Below, in pieces: positions 56,490-64,000 of a stretch of DNA of 64,000 bases. Each line of letters starts with the position of its first letter. Within the stretch, counting starts at the first letter, position 1. The position numbers and the translations under genes are program-made. A model generated the notes under the pieces. That model did not search any database. It had not been told where the DNA came from and saw only the letters and a program-made list of their open reading frames with translations. This stretch comes from Chaetoderma sp. LZ-2023a. Lineage: Eukaryota > Mollusca > Caudofoveata > Chaetodermatida > Chaetodermatidae. The stretch spans positions 93,373,212 to 93,437,211 of the forward strand of contig CM067369.1 in assembly GCA_034401795.1 (NCBI GenBank), given 5' to 3'.

Positions 56490-56877
56490 TAGACCTTTCC
56501 AGTTCATCCATCAATCATATGAACTCATAATCAACTATGTGACGTGTAGGATGACGTCATAGTCAATGACGTCGTGAATGACGTAGAAGTACGTCACGAA
56601 TGCATAATTGGTGACGGACTAAGTGTTGTTGTACGTATTGTATGTGTTTACTATTTAATAAACATTATGTTGATATTTTAATTTGACTGGGCGCTGTTGC
56701 TGCCATAGGCAGCAACAGCGCCCAGTCAAATTAGTTTTTAAATATTCAGCTACATATCTGTATAGTTTTCTGAAAAAGAATAGTCATGGAGTTCAGGGGT
56801 CGGTCGATCCCAACACGAACGAAGCAAGGGTGTGGCTTAGCTAGAGATGGGCGGAGCATAGCTAAAACTGGATTCCT
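56490..56877 (-). mobile_element. MITE family A, full-length copy
   Basis: TAGACCTTTCCAG start, TGACGTCATAGTCAATGACG, GTACGTCACG, TTTAATAAACAT, hairpin with very clean tip (56681-56727, GGGCGCTGTTGCTGCC/GGCAGCAACAGCGCCC) but shortened left base, GGTCGGTCGATCCC, GGGCGGAGCATAGC and end AACTGGATTCC. The donor-like site is destroyed (ACATATCTG). Confidence 0.9.
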
Positions 56878-59140
56878 TTATTCATTTTTAATTCAAAGAG
56901 GTGGTTTACTTAAATTAATAAAAAGCTTACTAATTAATTTATGTAGGCCTACACAATATTAAGAGGATATAGGTCAATGAGTCCGTGATAATTAGGCCGA
57001 CGCTACAAATGCACGCCCATAGAGCGAATCGTAAAAGACGCTGACCGGTTGTTTCAGCCTGGTATCCGCAGGGATATCTAGAAGACCCTAGCGAAAAATT
57101 GTCATAGAAAATTTAATTTTAAATTCCTGCATGGTTGCAGATATTTCAACAGGATCTGGAGAGTTATTAATTTTAATTAATGTGCTAACATTGTCGCTTT
57201 CTTTCTAATAAGGTGTTATTGTCACTTTAAGCTGACTCACTACTTCATTTACGCACTGATATATGCATACATGCGTTTACGATTGACGTATGCTTAAAGC
57301 TACGTGGAAAATTTATTAGTTTATGTTTGAGAATTAATTTTATCTCTTTTCAAAAATCACGGAAATGAATCGAATCTGTCAAATTCGGATACTGTTGTAA
57401 CGATATCGCCTCCTGACTCCAGATAAATCTTGCAATTGTCAGATGGTAGCGCATATTCCACTTATCAGTCAGACGTGTGTTAGTGCGAAAGTTAATAATT
57501 TGAAACATTTTTCAAATTGAATACAAGTGCATGTCAATTCGATCAATTCATACCCCCACCCACCCACCCACCCTTATCGTGGGATTGCAGTCAGAAAAGC
57601 GTTAGACATACTACATAAGTAGTAAAACCATGTCAGATATCTAAATCGGTGTGTTTTACACCGAACATAATACAAACACTCCGTATTTTATCCCCCAAAA
57701 CAATTTTGATTTACAACCGAGAGAAAAAACATCACATAGTACCCCCGATGCGCATCGTAGATATCATGTTTGCCTCAGGTAAGAAAGCCATTCACACCTG
57801 GAACTAAACGATCCACGGCCATACATCAAAGTACTTCTAACCGTTTAACACCTGCGAAATAGGTATTATCTACTACCAGCATATAGCGAAGAAACTGATT
57901 AACAACAGCTAAATTATCCGAATTTGTATTCTCCGACAACCCCAACTGGTGAGGGCATGAGTTATTCTTCATCAATTACTTATCCTAGTGATTTAAACAA
58001 ACGGTTTAATTTGAATTTCCCCTCTTGCAATATTTGGATTAAATCGTCCGTGGAGAGTCGATAGTTACTTAATCGATTTTCAAGTGCTATTGCCTTGATT
58101 GATATGTGAAGGTACAATGGCAACGTGTGAGAAAGATGGGCTAGATCCGATTCCTATGCATTTAAAAATAGGTCTATTCTCCACCCACCCCTCATACACA
58201 CACCCGCTGCCAGAAAGAAATTTCCTCCATTACCGCATGTAAAGGTATGCTTTTTCACGTAATGTCCAGCACGTGCAGGTGGCACAGATTTGTTACCATA
58301 GCGTGAACGAGTGTACAGAATTTGAATTGGTTCGAACACTTTTCCAGGCGGTATAACCTGGCTGTTTGATACATGTATGTTATATTACCTGAGCTTATAA
58401 TATGCTAGGTTTAACGCTAAACCTGTGTCTATTTCGGCACAGGAATGGTCGCTAGGGAAGTATGTTGCTATTAAGAATAATTATAAGGCTTATGCGCTTT
58501 CAAAAATTTGTAATGTATGTTTCGGCGAGTGTACAATATAATAAAAAATAATAATACGATTTAAAGTATTATATAATTCAAAACGGCACTAGCCGAAATA
58601 TATCACAGTTTTAAGGTTTGATAGCTTTGGTCTAGTACGACCTATGAATGCCTAATAGTCATCGGCGTATATATAAAATTATAAACACTAAGAACGCCTG
58701 TTAGTCATCAGCGTCATAAAATGAAAAGGCTGTGCCGAGTTACAAAAGGCACAGTAATTATACAATAGTAGAAAAATACGGCTAGCAGAATATGATGCAG
58801 ATGGTGATCCAGGTATATATTTCTGAGCAAAATGACAATGTTCGGGAGAGATCGCATTAAAGAGTAATTAAATTGCAGGTTTTGAAATATTTTATGCAGT
58901 AGATATTATTTACGATTATTCGATAATTTAAATTTTAATCATAATTATAAATTAACGATTTAACGAATAATCGCGATTTTCGATTTAATCGCGTAATCGC
59001 GCAAGGCTAGGCCTAAATCCCTCTATATCCACACGACATGTTGCTTGTTCCGAGACCCATGATGCTGACTTATCAAGTCTTTGGCCACACTCATGTAACG
59101 AACCAATAGCCAAATGGCACCGTGTTTAAAACGGAGCCGG
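56878..59140. other. 2.2-kb intronic stretch with few repeats
   Basis: No MITE signature apart from short palindromes (AGGTTTAACGCTAAACCT at about 58410, CGATTTAAT..ATTCGATAATTTAAAT near 58920-58990). (CCCA)n at 57546-57572. No coding exon recognised. 57360-57480 and 57720-57860 are compositionally complex and may be regulatory. Confidence 0.3.
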
Positions 59141-59149
59141 ACTAATAGG

Positions 59150-59690
59150 CCTATATATTTGAATATTTGCGCGCCCGTTGGTCAATGGTACAGGACCGAT
59201 ATCCAATCTTATATTTGCGCCAATATCCAAATGATCCTGCATGCAAGGACCGGGAGCATGTATTATAAATGACATCAGTTGTTGATTCCATTTATGTGAG
59301 CTAAACTACCACCACTTCGACACAGTTTTATTAACATCATGGGTCACTCTCAGAATAACAACACTGTATAAACTTTTCGCATAAATTGTCTAAGTACACC
59401 CCTTATTACGTGCCATTATTCCTCGCCCACCTGCCGTTATTATTTTGATATTTGTCCTTGCGCAGAAATCATTTGATTATTGATCCTTGCACCAATAGCA
59501 TTTGGATAATTGTCCCTGCACCAACATCATTTAGATATTGCTGCGAAAATAAGATTGTATATCGGTGTTGCACCGTTGATCAACTGGCCCACTGATATCA
59601 AAATAGATATTAGTCCTTCGCCATTTGATAGGATAGGTAAACGGCACAATTTGTATATTGTGTTGCTCGCTACATTCGCACAAGAATGTT
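59150..59690. repeat. family F cluster, tandem-like
   Basis: TTTGCGCGCCCGTTGGTCAATGG, GGACCGATATCCAATC and ATTTGCGCCAATATCC occur at 59165-59232. A second series with ATTTGTCCTTGCGCAGAAATCATTTG, TTGATCCTTGCACCAATAGC and TTGTCCCTGCACCAACATC follows at 59449-59540, then GTTGCACCGTTGATCAACTGG. The ~46-bp spacing of the second series suggests a short degenerate tandem array. Confidence 0.6.
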
Positions 59691-59764
59691 AATCCGGAGT
59701 AACGTCATACTTGATCCAGAAAACGACTAACCCGCTATTGCGTCAACATCGCTTCATAGAACTC

Positions 59765-60062
59765 AACACTTTAACCGACTTTTTAGATTTTTGCTCAGTG
59801 ATCTCCGTTTGCAAGTCAAGAGAAGATTATTTTTGTAAACTTAAACCCTGAATTTACACAAAAATAGTGTCCCCTTTGCCTCAAACTGGATTTTCCTTAA
59901 TACCACTACAGAGGCCGCTTCGGACGGCTTGGTGATTAAGGGTGGATAATCAAGAAGATCCATATTTGTGCTTAGTCAGCATCTATTTGCAGACCAAGAG
60001 AAGATTATTTATGGGAAATTTACCACTGGAATCACTGGTTCGATAACATCTCCGCCCCCACC
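59765..60062. mobile_element. family B fragments (two)
   Basis: CCGTTTGCAAGTCAAGAGAAGATTATTTTTG with CAGAGGCCGCTTCGGACGGCTTGG...TTAAGGG (59765-59945), then a second left part ATTTGCAGACCAAGAGAAGATTATTTATGGG...TTTACCACTGGAATCACTGG (59975-60048). Confidence 0.7.
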
Positions 60063-60260
60063 CCCACTCGCCACCTCCCTCCCCCTCCCACTCTCCATCT
60101 CCCTCTCTCCGTCCCTCTTCCCTCCCTCTTCTCCTCTGTCACTCGCACTCTCCCCTCCCTCTACTCTCCCTATCCCTCTTCCCCTCTCTCACTATCACTC
60201 TCCCACCCCCTTCCCTCTCCATCTCCTTCGCATCTCCGTCTCCCTCTTCCCCTCCAAAAG
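60050..60260. repeat. pyrimidine-rich tract (CCCTCT)n
   Basis: 200 bp of CCCTCCCTCTCCC-type sequence on the plus strand (purines on the Nkx6 coding strand) directly fused to a broken B element. Confidence 0.92.
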
Positions 60261-60534
60261 AATCAATCAATTTATTTCACCCCCAGAATGTTGTATTGGT
60301 TTCGGTTTCTGTTTCAGTTTAGTTTATTTTCGATCAACTTCTTTTGAATATACTATACAATATTTCATGAAATAAACAGTAATAATATGATTCAGATCAC
60401 ATATGAGTTTTAGATATACAAGTATCCTACAAATATGTTGACAGATTTAATAGAAGGATCCGTTTCTATTCATACCCCGCGTATTTCAAGCTCGGACCAC
60501 CATTTACTCGTGTGGAATCGGATTAAAACCTTGG

Positions 60535-60905
60535 AAATTGGTAAGTTTACCACAAGAATGACGGGCTCTGTAGCCTCTCAGCCTACCTCCACCTCCATCT
60601 CCCTCACGCACCCACCATCCATCGCTCTTCTGCGACCTCTCCCTTACCTTCATGTCCAAAAGAAGACTGTTTATGGAAAATTTACCACTTGAATCACTGA
60701 CTCGGTCGCTTATTCCTCCACCTCCCTACCCTTCCCCTCTTCCCATCCCTTTCCAAGAGAAGATTGCTTTTTGGAAAATTTACCACTGGAAAATTCAGGG
60801 GTGTATTTTCAAAAAAAATATTCTCCTGGTCGGCAAATGAGCATTACTCAATATCAGTGCAGAGGCCGTTTTGTCCAGCTTGACCATAAAGAGTTAGGTT
60901 TATGC
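60535..60905. mobile_element. family B fragments with further pyrimidine tracts
   Basis: GGTAAGTTTACCACAAGAATGACGGGCTC, then CCTCCACC tracts, AAGAAGACTGTTTATGGAAAATTTACCACTTG, more CCTCC, and CAAGAGAAGATTGCTTTTTGGAAAATTTACCACTGG to CAGTGCAGAGGCCGTTTTGTCC...TAAAGAGTTA. Three left halves and one right half. Confidence 0.65.
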
Positions 60906-61003
60906 AGGAGGCGTTATCTGCGAACCCGCATAGACCGTATATGAAGTCAAATCTCTTTGAGTTATATTGTACAGATTTCTCTGATACGCTGGTGTTTCTA
61001 GTA

Positions 61004-61112
61004 TTAAAGGCGCAACCATTCTACTTTAGAGCATTTTGGTGTGAATGTGGGCCTGTAATATAACGCAGCCTAATTTGTTTCAAAATATTCATCAGCTTTC
61101 TTATATAGTTGT
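61004..61112. mobile_element. family C end and hairpin H fragment
   Basis: TAAAGGCGCAACCATTC and GAGCATTTTGGTGTGAATGTGGGCC are C ends. AATTTGTTTCAAAATATTCATCAGC with TATATAGTTGTC at 61070-61105 is a piece of MITE A. Confidence 0.55.
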
Positions 61113-62163
61113 CTTGAAATTGAAAGGTTTGGATTTCAAAAGTTAACGTGGTAATAATTTCAAGGCAAATAATTAAGCCAGTGTCGTAAGTTCGGACTAA
61201 TTATGCATGTAAGCTACAACAAACTTATCGCGGTGTCAATGTGTTTTGAAAGAAGAACTGCTGACGAAGACGACAAATCTAAATAATCTCGATTGTCTGT
61301 TTCGTGTTAAGTTATAAAATGATTGATCTATCAGTTATGTTAATCCGTGACAATATGTTACACGATTTACGAATATTTGTTTTATTTTTACATAATCTTT
61401 TACAAGTTTCAACCCCTGTTTTCCCATTTGCTGCCGACAGTCAGTTCCTTAAGCCGTCTTTATGTCGCCCTATGATCCCATCAAATCGCAATCGGAAATA
61501 CGTTAGTCAGCCATTCAGTCATTTACAAATGGTGTGACAAAACACACGCTACATGCATTAAAATAGAGATGTACTTCGCATCGCTTAGACGGAATTTTCA
61601 TGAATTTTCATCGCCGATTCTCGGCTAATTTCCAAGTCAAATGTTTCTGGCTTTGACTGTTCCGACTTCACGCGTTCAACTTGAGAACACATCCCTCCAC
61701 TCGCTCACAATTCTCCTTCAACTCGCGCCGTTGGTCTTCGACCGCAAGGCGCAAGATTGTTTCGTCAGCCCAACTTGACGGTAAAACGATCAGTCAAAAA
61801 GCGGATGCCCTGTTCTCGTGGCATGTCCGGGACATCGCGAGAGGACGTGTTACGAGTAGCTGTTATCGGCGAATAATGGTCGTAGTACCACAGCACGTGT
61901 GGCAGAAACGATGTTCGAACGACGCCCACTTCTCCCCCGCCTCTGAAGTTTGAATTATTTAAAGCTTAACACGTATATAACGAATAGTTATTAGCTATCA
62001 AAAAGTAGTTACAATAATTTGCAGATCGTCCGAATTGTAACCAGGTTCTATAATAATTATGCCTTTCACATTAGTCGGCATAACAGTTACAAAGTAAGTT
62101 AGAATGTTCCCAAAACAGAAACATGTTAGTTAGTACAATACTGAACACGCTGTAAGAATTCTT
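61113..62163. other. repeat-poor intronic block; candidate regulatory
   Basis: 61420-61960 is GC-balanced, CpG-containing and free of MITE sequence. A 90-residue frame at 61681-61953 lacks any recognisable domain or splice context. It lies 1.5-2.2 kb into the intron from the homeobox exon. Confidence 0.35.
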
Positions 62164-62256
62164 CTGGTGAATATTTTGAAGTTAATTTGACTGGAAGCCA
62201 TTGCTGCCTTAGGCAGCAATGGCTTCCACTCAAATTAAGTTCGAAATATTCAACAG
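62164..62256. repeat. hairpin H, solo variant
   Basis: CTGGTGAATATTTTGAAGTTAATTTG and CAAATTAAGTTCGAAATATTCAACAG arms, tip GGAAGCCATTGCTGCCTTAGGCAGCAATGGCTTCC. The tip is perfectly paired. Confidence 0.85.
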
Positions 62257-62750
62257 TAAGTTTTACTTTGTCTTTAAAAACCACATTACGTTATTTCTGT
62301 TCTGTACTGTATGATGGCATAGCGTGTAGATGTAAACAGATAATGTAGATATCGAGAAATTCCACTTTTGGAATTATAGTATTTCAATCCTCTCAGACAA
62401 AGTCTTTAACATGTACGATATATTTTGGTTAATTAATCCAACACGGGCGAGTCAGTAGAGGTTTAATTATGGCCACGGAAATATACTAGGCATGGGAGAA
62501 CACAACGGTTTATTATGCAATAATCTGTTCTATAAAGCGTTTGTCTTAAAACGATAGGGCAGACATAGCTGTCATTCAGATTTCATGATTATTGTGAAGT
62601 TTGGGATAGTTCAATGTCTTTCTCCACCCACCACCTTCAGTATCGCAAGCACACGTGAATGCAACGAATGGAGAGATCCAATCAAAATAACGTAACTCTG
62701 TCCAGCAAGTCGAAAATTGTGCGTCTTCGAATAATTTCCAATTTAGTAAA
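62257..62750. other. intronic, nothing recognised
   Basis: No repeat or coding signal seen. Confidence 0.3.
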
Positions 62751-62753
62751 TAT

Positions 62754-62965
62754 TCTGTTGAATATTTTGAAAATAATTTGCCTGGGAGATCATAGGCTGC
62801 AACAGCTCCCAGAAAAATTGGGTTCAAAATATTCACCAGCTTACCTATAAGCGTACCTATATAACGGAGAATTCCAGTTTTTCAGTCAATCATCTGACGT
62901 CATGATCAACTACTTGATGTGTAGGCCGAAGTCATAATCAATTACGTCATGAATACTTAATGGCG
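62754..62965 (-). mobile_element. hairpin H plus MITE A tail, rearranged
   Basis: Hairpin 62754-62841 (TTCTGTTGAATATTTTG to AATATTCACCAGC; tip degraded at GATCATAGGCTGC), TTACCTATAAG, then GGAGAATTCCAG...TGACGTCATGATCAACTAC...ATTACGTCATGAAT. The order shows that at least two elements are joined. Confidence 0.6.
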
Positions 62966-63345
62966 GATTCCAGCGTTAACTATAGCCCGTCAATCTCTAA
63001 CTAGGCTCCACCCACAGTTCTGCCTCGTTGGGATAGATCGATCCATGAACTCACTCATTAATAATTTCCAGAAAACAATGCAAGTAAACTGTTGAATATT
63101 TTAAAACTAATTTGACTGGGTGATGTTGCTGCCTATGGCAGCGACAATGCCCAGTTAAATTAGTTTACAGAATATTTATTATAAGGTCTATACTAAATAC
63201 ATGCAATTTGGACACTTGACGGACATTTCCAGCTTCATGACGGAGCATTCTCTGCCCATTATGATTGTGACGTCAACCTTCGTGTGACGTAATTGACTAT
63301 GACATCATAATATACTTCACTGACGGATAAAATCCATCCATCCAT
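62966..63345 (+). mobile_element. MITE A' copy
   Basis: GGATTCCAGCGTTAACTATAGCCC, CTCCACCCACAGTTC, GATAGATCGATCC, TGCAAGTAAAC, hairpin 63090-63176 with mismatches, TTTATTATAAGG, TTATGATTGTGACGTCAACC, TGACATCATAATATAC and TCACTGACGGATAAAATCC. Confidence 0.75.
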
Positions 63346-63374
63346 CCAGTGTTCAAAGTGTATAAATCGATTCT

Positions 63375-63438
63375 AACACTTGCAGAAAAGTGCATGGTCC
63401 TTAGCTAGAAATGGGCAAGGCATAACTAGACAGGGGTA
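63375..63438 (-). mobile_element. MITE A end fragment beside the Nkx6 donor
   Basis: TAACACTTGCAGAAAAG and CCTTAGCTAGAAATGGGCAAGGCATAACTAGACAGG correspond to the GC-box end of reversed A copies (CTTAGCTAGAGATGGGCGGGGCATAGC). It stops about 25 bp from the splice donor at 63463-63464. Confidence 0.7.
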
Positions 63439-63464
63439 CTTCTATTGCTATCCTTCTGACCCAC

Positions 63465-63637
63465 CTTGACTTGACTCTCAGACATCCCTAGAGCGTACGC
63501 TAGCCGCGCTCGCTCTGGTCCAGCGAGGTATTTCGTCTGTTCAAACGTCTTCTCCAATGCGAAAATTTGATGTCCCGAGAAGGTTGGTCGTGTGTGTTTC
63601 TTCTTGCCATCTTTGTCCATAGTAACGCCATTTGCGC
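63465..63637 (-). CDS. Nkx6: Nkx6-type homeobox gene, internal exon (homeodomain residues 1-46)
   Basis: A 173-bp exon bounded by acceptor TTGTTTTGTTAG (minus strand, AG at 63639-63638) and donor GTGGGT (63464 downward). It contributes the last two bases of one codon and 57 full codons: [11 protein letters not shown], then homeodomain residues 1-46 from [18 protein letters not shown] to MSESQVK. R5, F8, L16, F20, Y25 and R31, core and DNA-contact positions, are present. [15 protein letters not shown] and [17 protein letters not shown] are diagnostic of Nkx6. Position 11 is H where I recall Q in vertebrate Nkx6. The upstream intron is phase 1 at a codon ending GC. Upstream exons, expected to hold the N-terminal repressor motif, lie beyond the window. 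Frame translation past 63465 (VGQKDSN...) is intron read-through. Confidence 0.97.
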
Positions 63638-63675
63638 CTAACAAAACAAACAATTTAAATACAGTCAAATAGATT

Positions 63676-63912
63676 AATCCACTTTTAGCTATGCCCCTCC
63701 CATTTCTAGCTAATCTTCGCCCACGTTTTGCTCGGGTCAGGATCGATCAGCCCCTGAATTCCCAGAATTCCAATATCAAGGTAACTATACAGCTAATCCG
63801 TTGGACATTTTGAAACTAATTTGACGGGGTGCTGTTGCTGCCTATGATATCACCAGCGTCCAGTGAAATTGTTTTCCAAATATTCAACAGACTGTTTCTT
63901 AAATAGTAAAGA
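63676..63912 (+). mobile_element. MITE A' copy beside the Nkx6 acceptor
   Basis: TCCACTTTTAGCTATGCCCC, CTTCGCCCACG, GGATCGATCAGCCCC, GAATTCCCAGAATTCCAA, a degraded donor ACAGCTAATCC, hairpin (63808-63893) with tip loss at GCCTATGATATCACC, and TTTCTTAAATAGTAAAG. The right part is replaced by family F. Its left end lies about 40 bp upstream (in gene sense) of the exon. Confidence 0.8.
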
Positions 63913-64000
63913 TGAAACGCGCCAATATCGAATTTGCGCCATCGGCCAAGGGCCCGGGGACAAATATCGAATTTGAGATCGGCGCGCCCATTGGCCAACG
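63913..64000. repeat. family F, at the window edge
   Basis: AACGCGCCAATATCGAATTTGCGCC, CGGCCAAGGGCCCGGGGACAAATATCGAATTTGAGATCGG and CGCGCCCATTGGCCAACG. Incomplete at base 64000. Confidence 0.7.

Noticed and set aside
63426-63464. Extension of the Nkx6 frame past QVK (VGQKDSN...)
   Set aside because: A canonical donor GTGGGT follows QVK, and the true continuation VWFQNRR lies at 36198 in phase; the extra residues are intron read-through.
63638-63668. Upstream ATG ([10 protein letters not shown]) as the start of the Nkx6 protein
   Set aside because: The sequence is a pyrimidine-rich acceptor region ending TTAG; the exon starts at 63637.

Overview
This is a stretch of an animal nuclear genome, most likely a marine invertebrate. 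It has no operons, ribosome-binding sites or dense coding. It does have a split homeobox gene with correct splice sites, decayed LINE retrotransposons, many short inverted-repeat transposons (MITEs) and long microsatellites. The phylum cannot be assigned from what is visible.

The one clear host gene is an Nkx6-type homeobox gene on the minus strand. An internal exon (63465-63637) encodes homeodomain residues 1-46. The terminal exon (36004-36198) encodes residues 47-60 plus a short acidic/serine-rich tail and the stop. The two join in phase 0 across an intron of about 27.3 kb (36199-63464), so about 43% of the window is one Nkx6 intron. The first exon(s) lie beyond base 64000. Bases 1-36003 lie downstream of the Nkx6 stop codon.

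Downstream half (1-36003): degenerate tandem repeats (1.3-2.3 kb), an LTR-like segment (about 8.3-9.0 kb), a frame-broken endonuclease/reverse-transcriptase LINE inserted into an alternating ~150-bp satellite (10.15-14.27 kb), an intronless decayed copy of a multi-copy uncharacterised metazoan gene family (17.5-21.1 kb) with a second rearranged fragment (21.46-22.44 kb), and a second LINE RT fragment on the minus strand (23.2-24.0 kb). There is an unidentified segment at 28.7-30.9 kb and a SINE-like tail near 32.2 kb.

Throughout the window there are about 20 copies of one MITE, called A here. Its termini resemble TGGACCTTTCCAG. It carries a GC/CACCC-rich block, an ATCGATCGAT palindrome, a consensus-like splice-donor string, a central near-perfect hairpin called H, and a series of TGACGTCA sites. 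Strand '+' for A means GC-box end first. A' denotes a related, more diverged subtype. Other local families: B (TTAA target sites, CCCTTTAAC termini), C (TAAAGGTG termini), E (palindromes of TACTGGGCCGAT type), F (GCGCCCGTTGG...AATATC blocks) and G (GTGTTCTCACTAGAG palindromes). Several are nested in one another, which gives relative insertion ages. The hairpin H also occurs alone and inside TTAA-flanked elements.

The intron also holds a cluster of very long triplet repeats (38.75-39.93 kb), tetranucleotide repeats (36.78-37.13 kb), and several repeat-poor blocks that are the obvious places to look for Nkx6 cis-regulation. Apart from Nkx6, no intact protein-coding gene was recognised. The longest open frames come from microsatellites.
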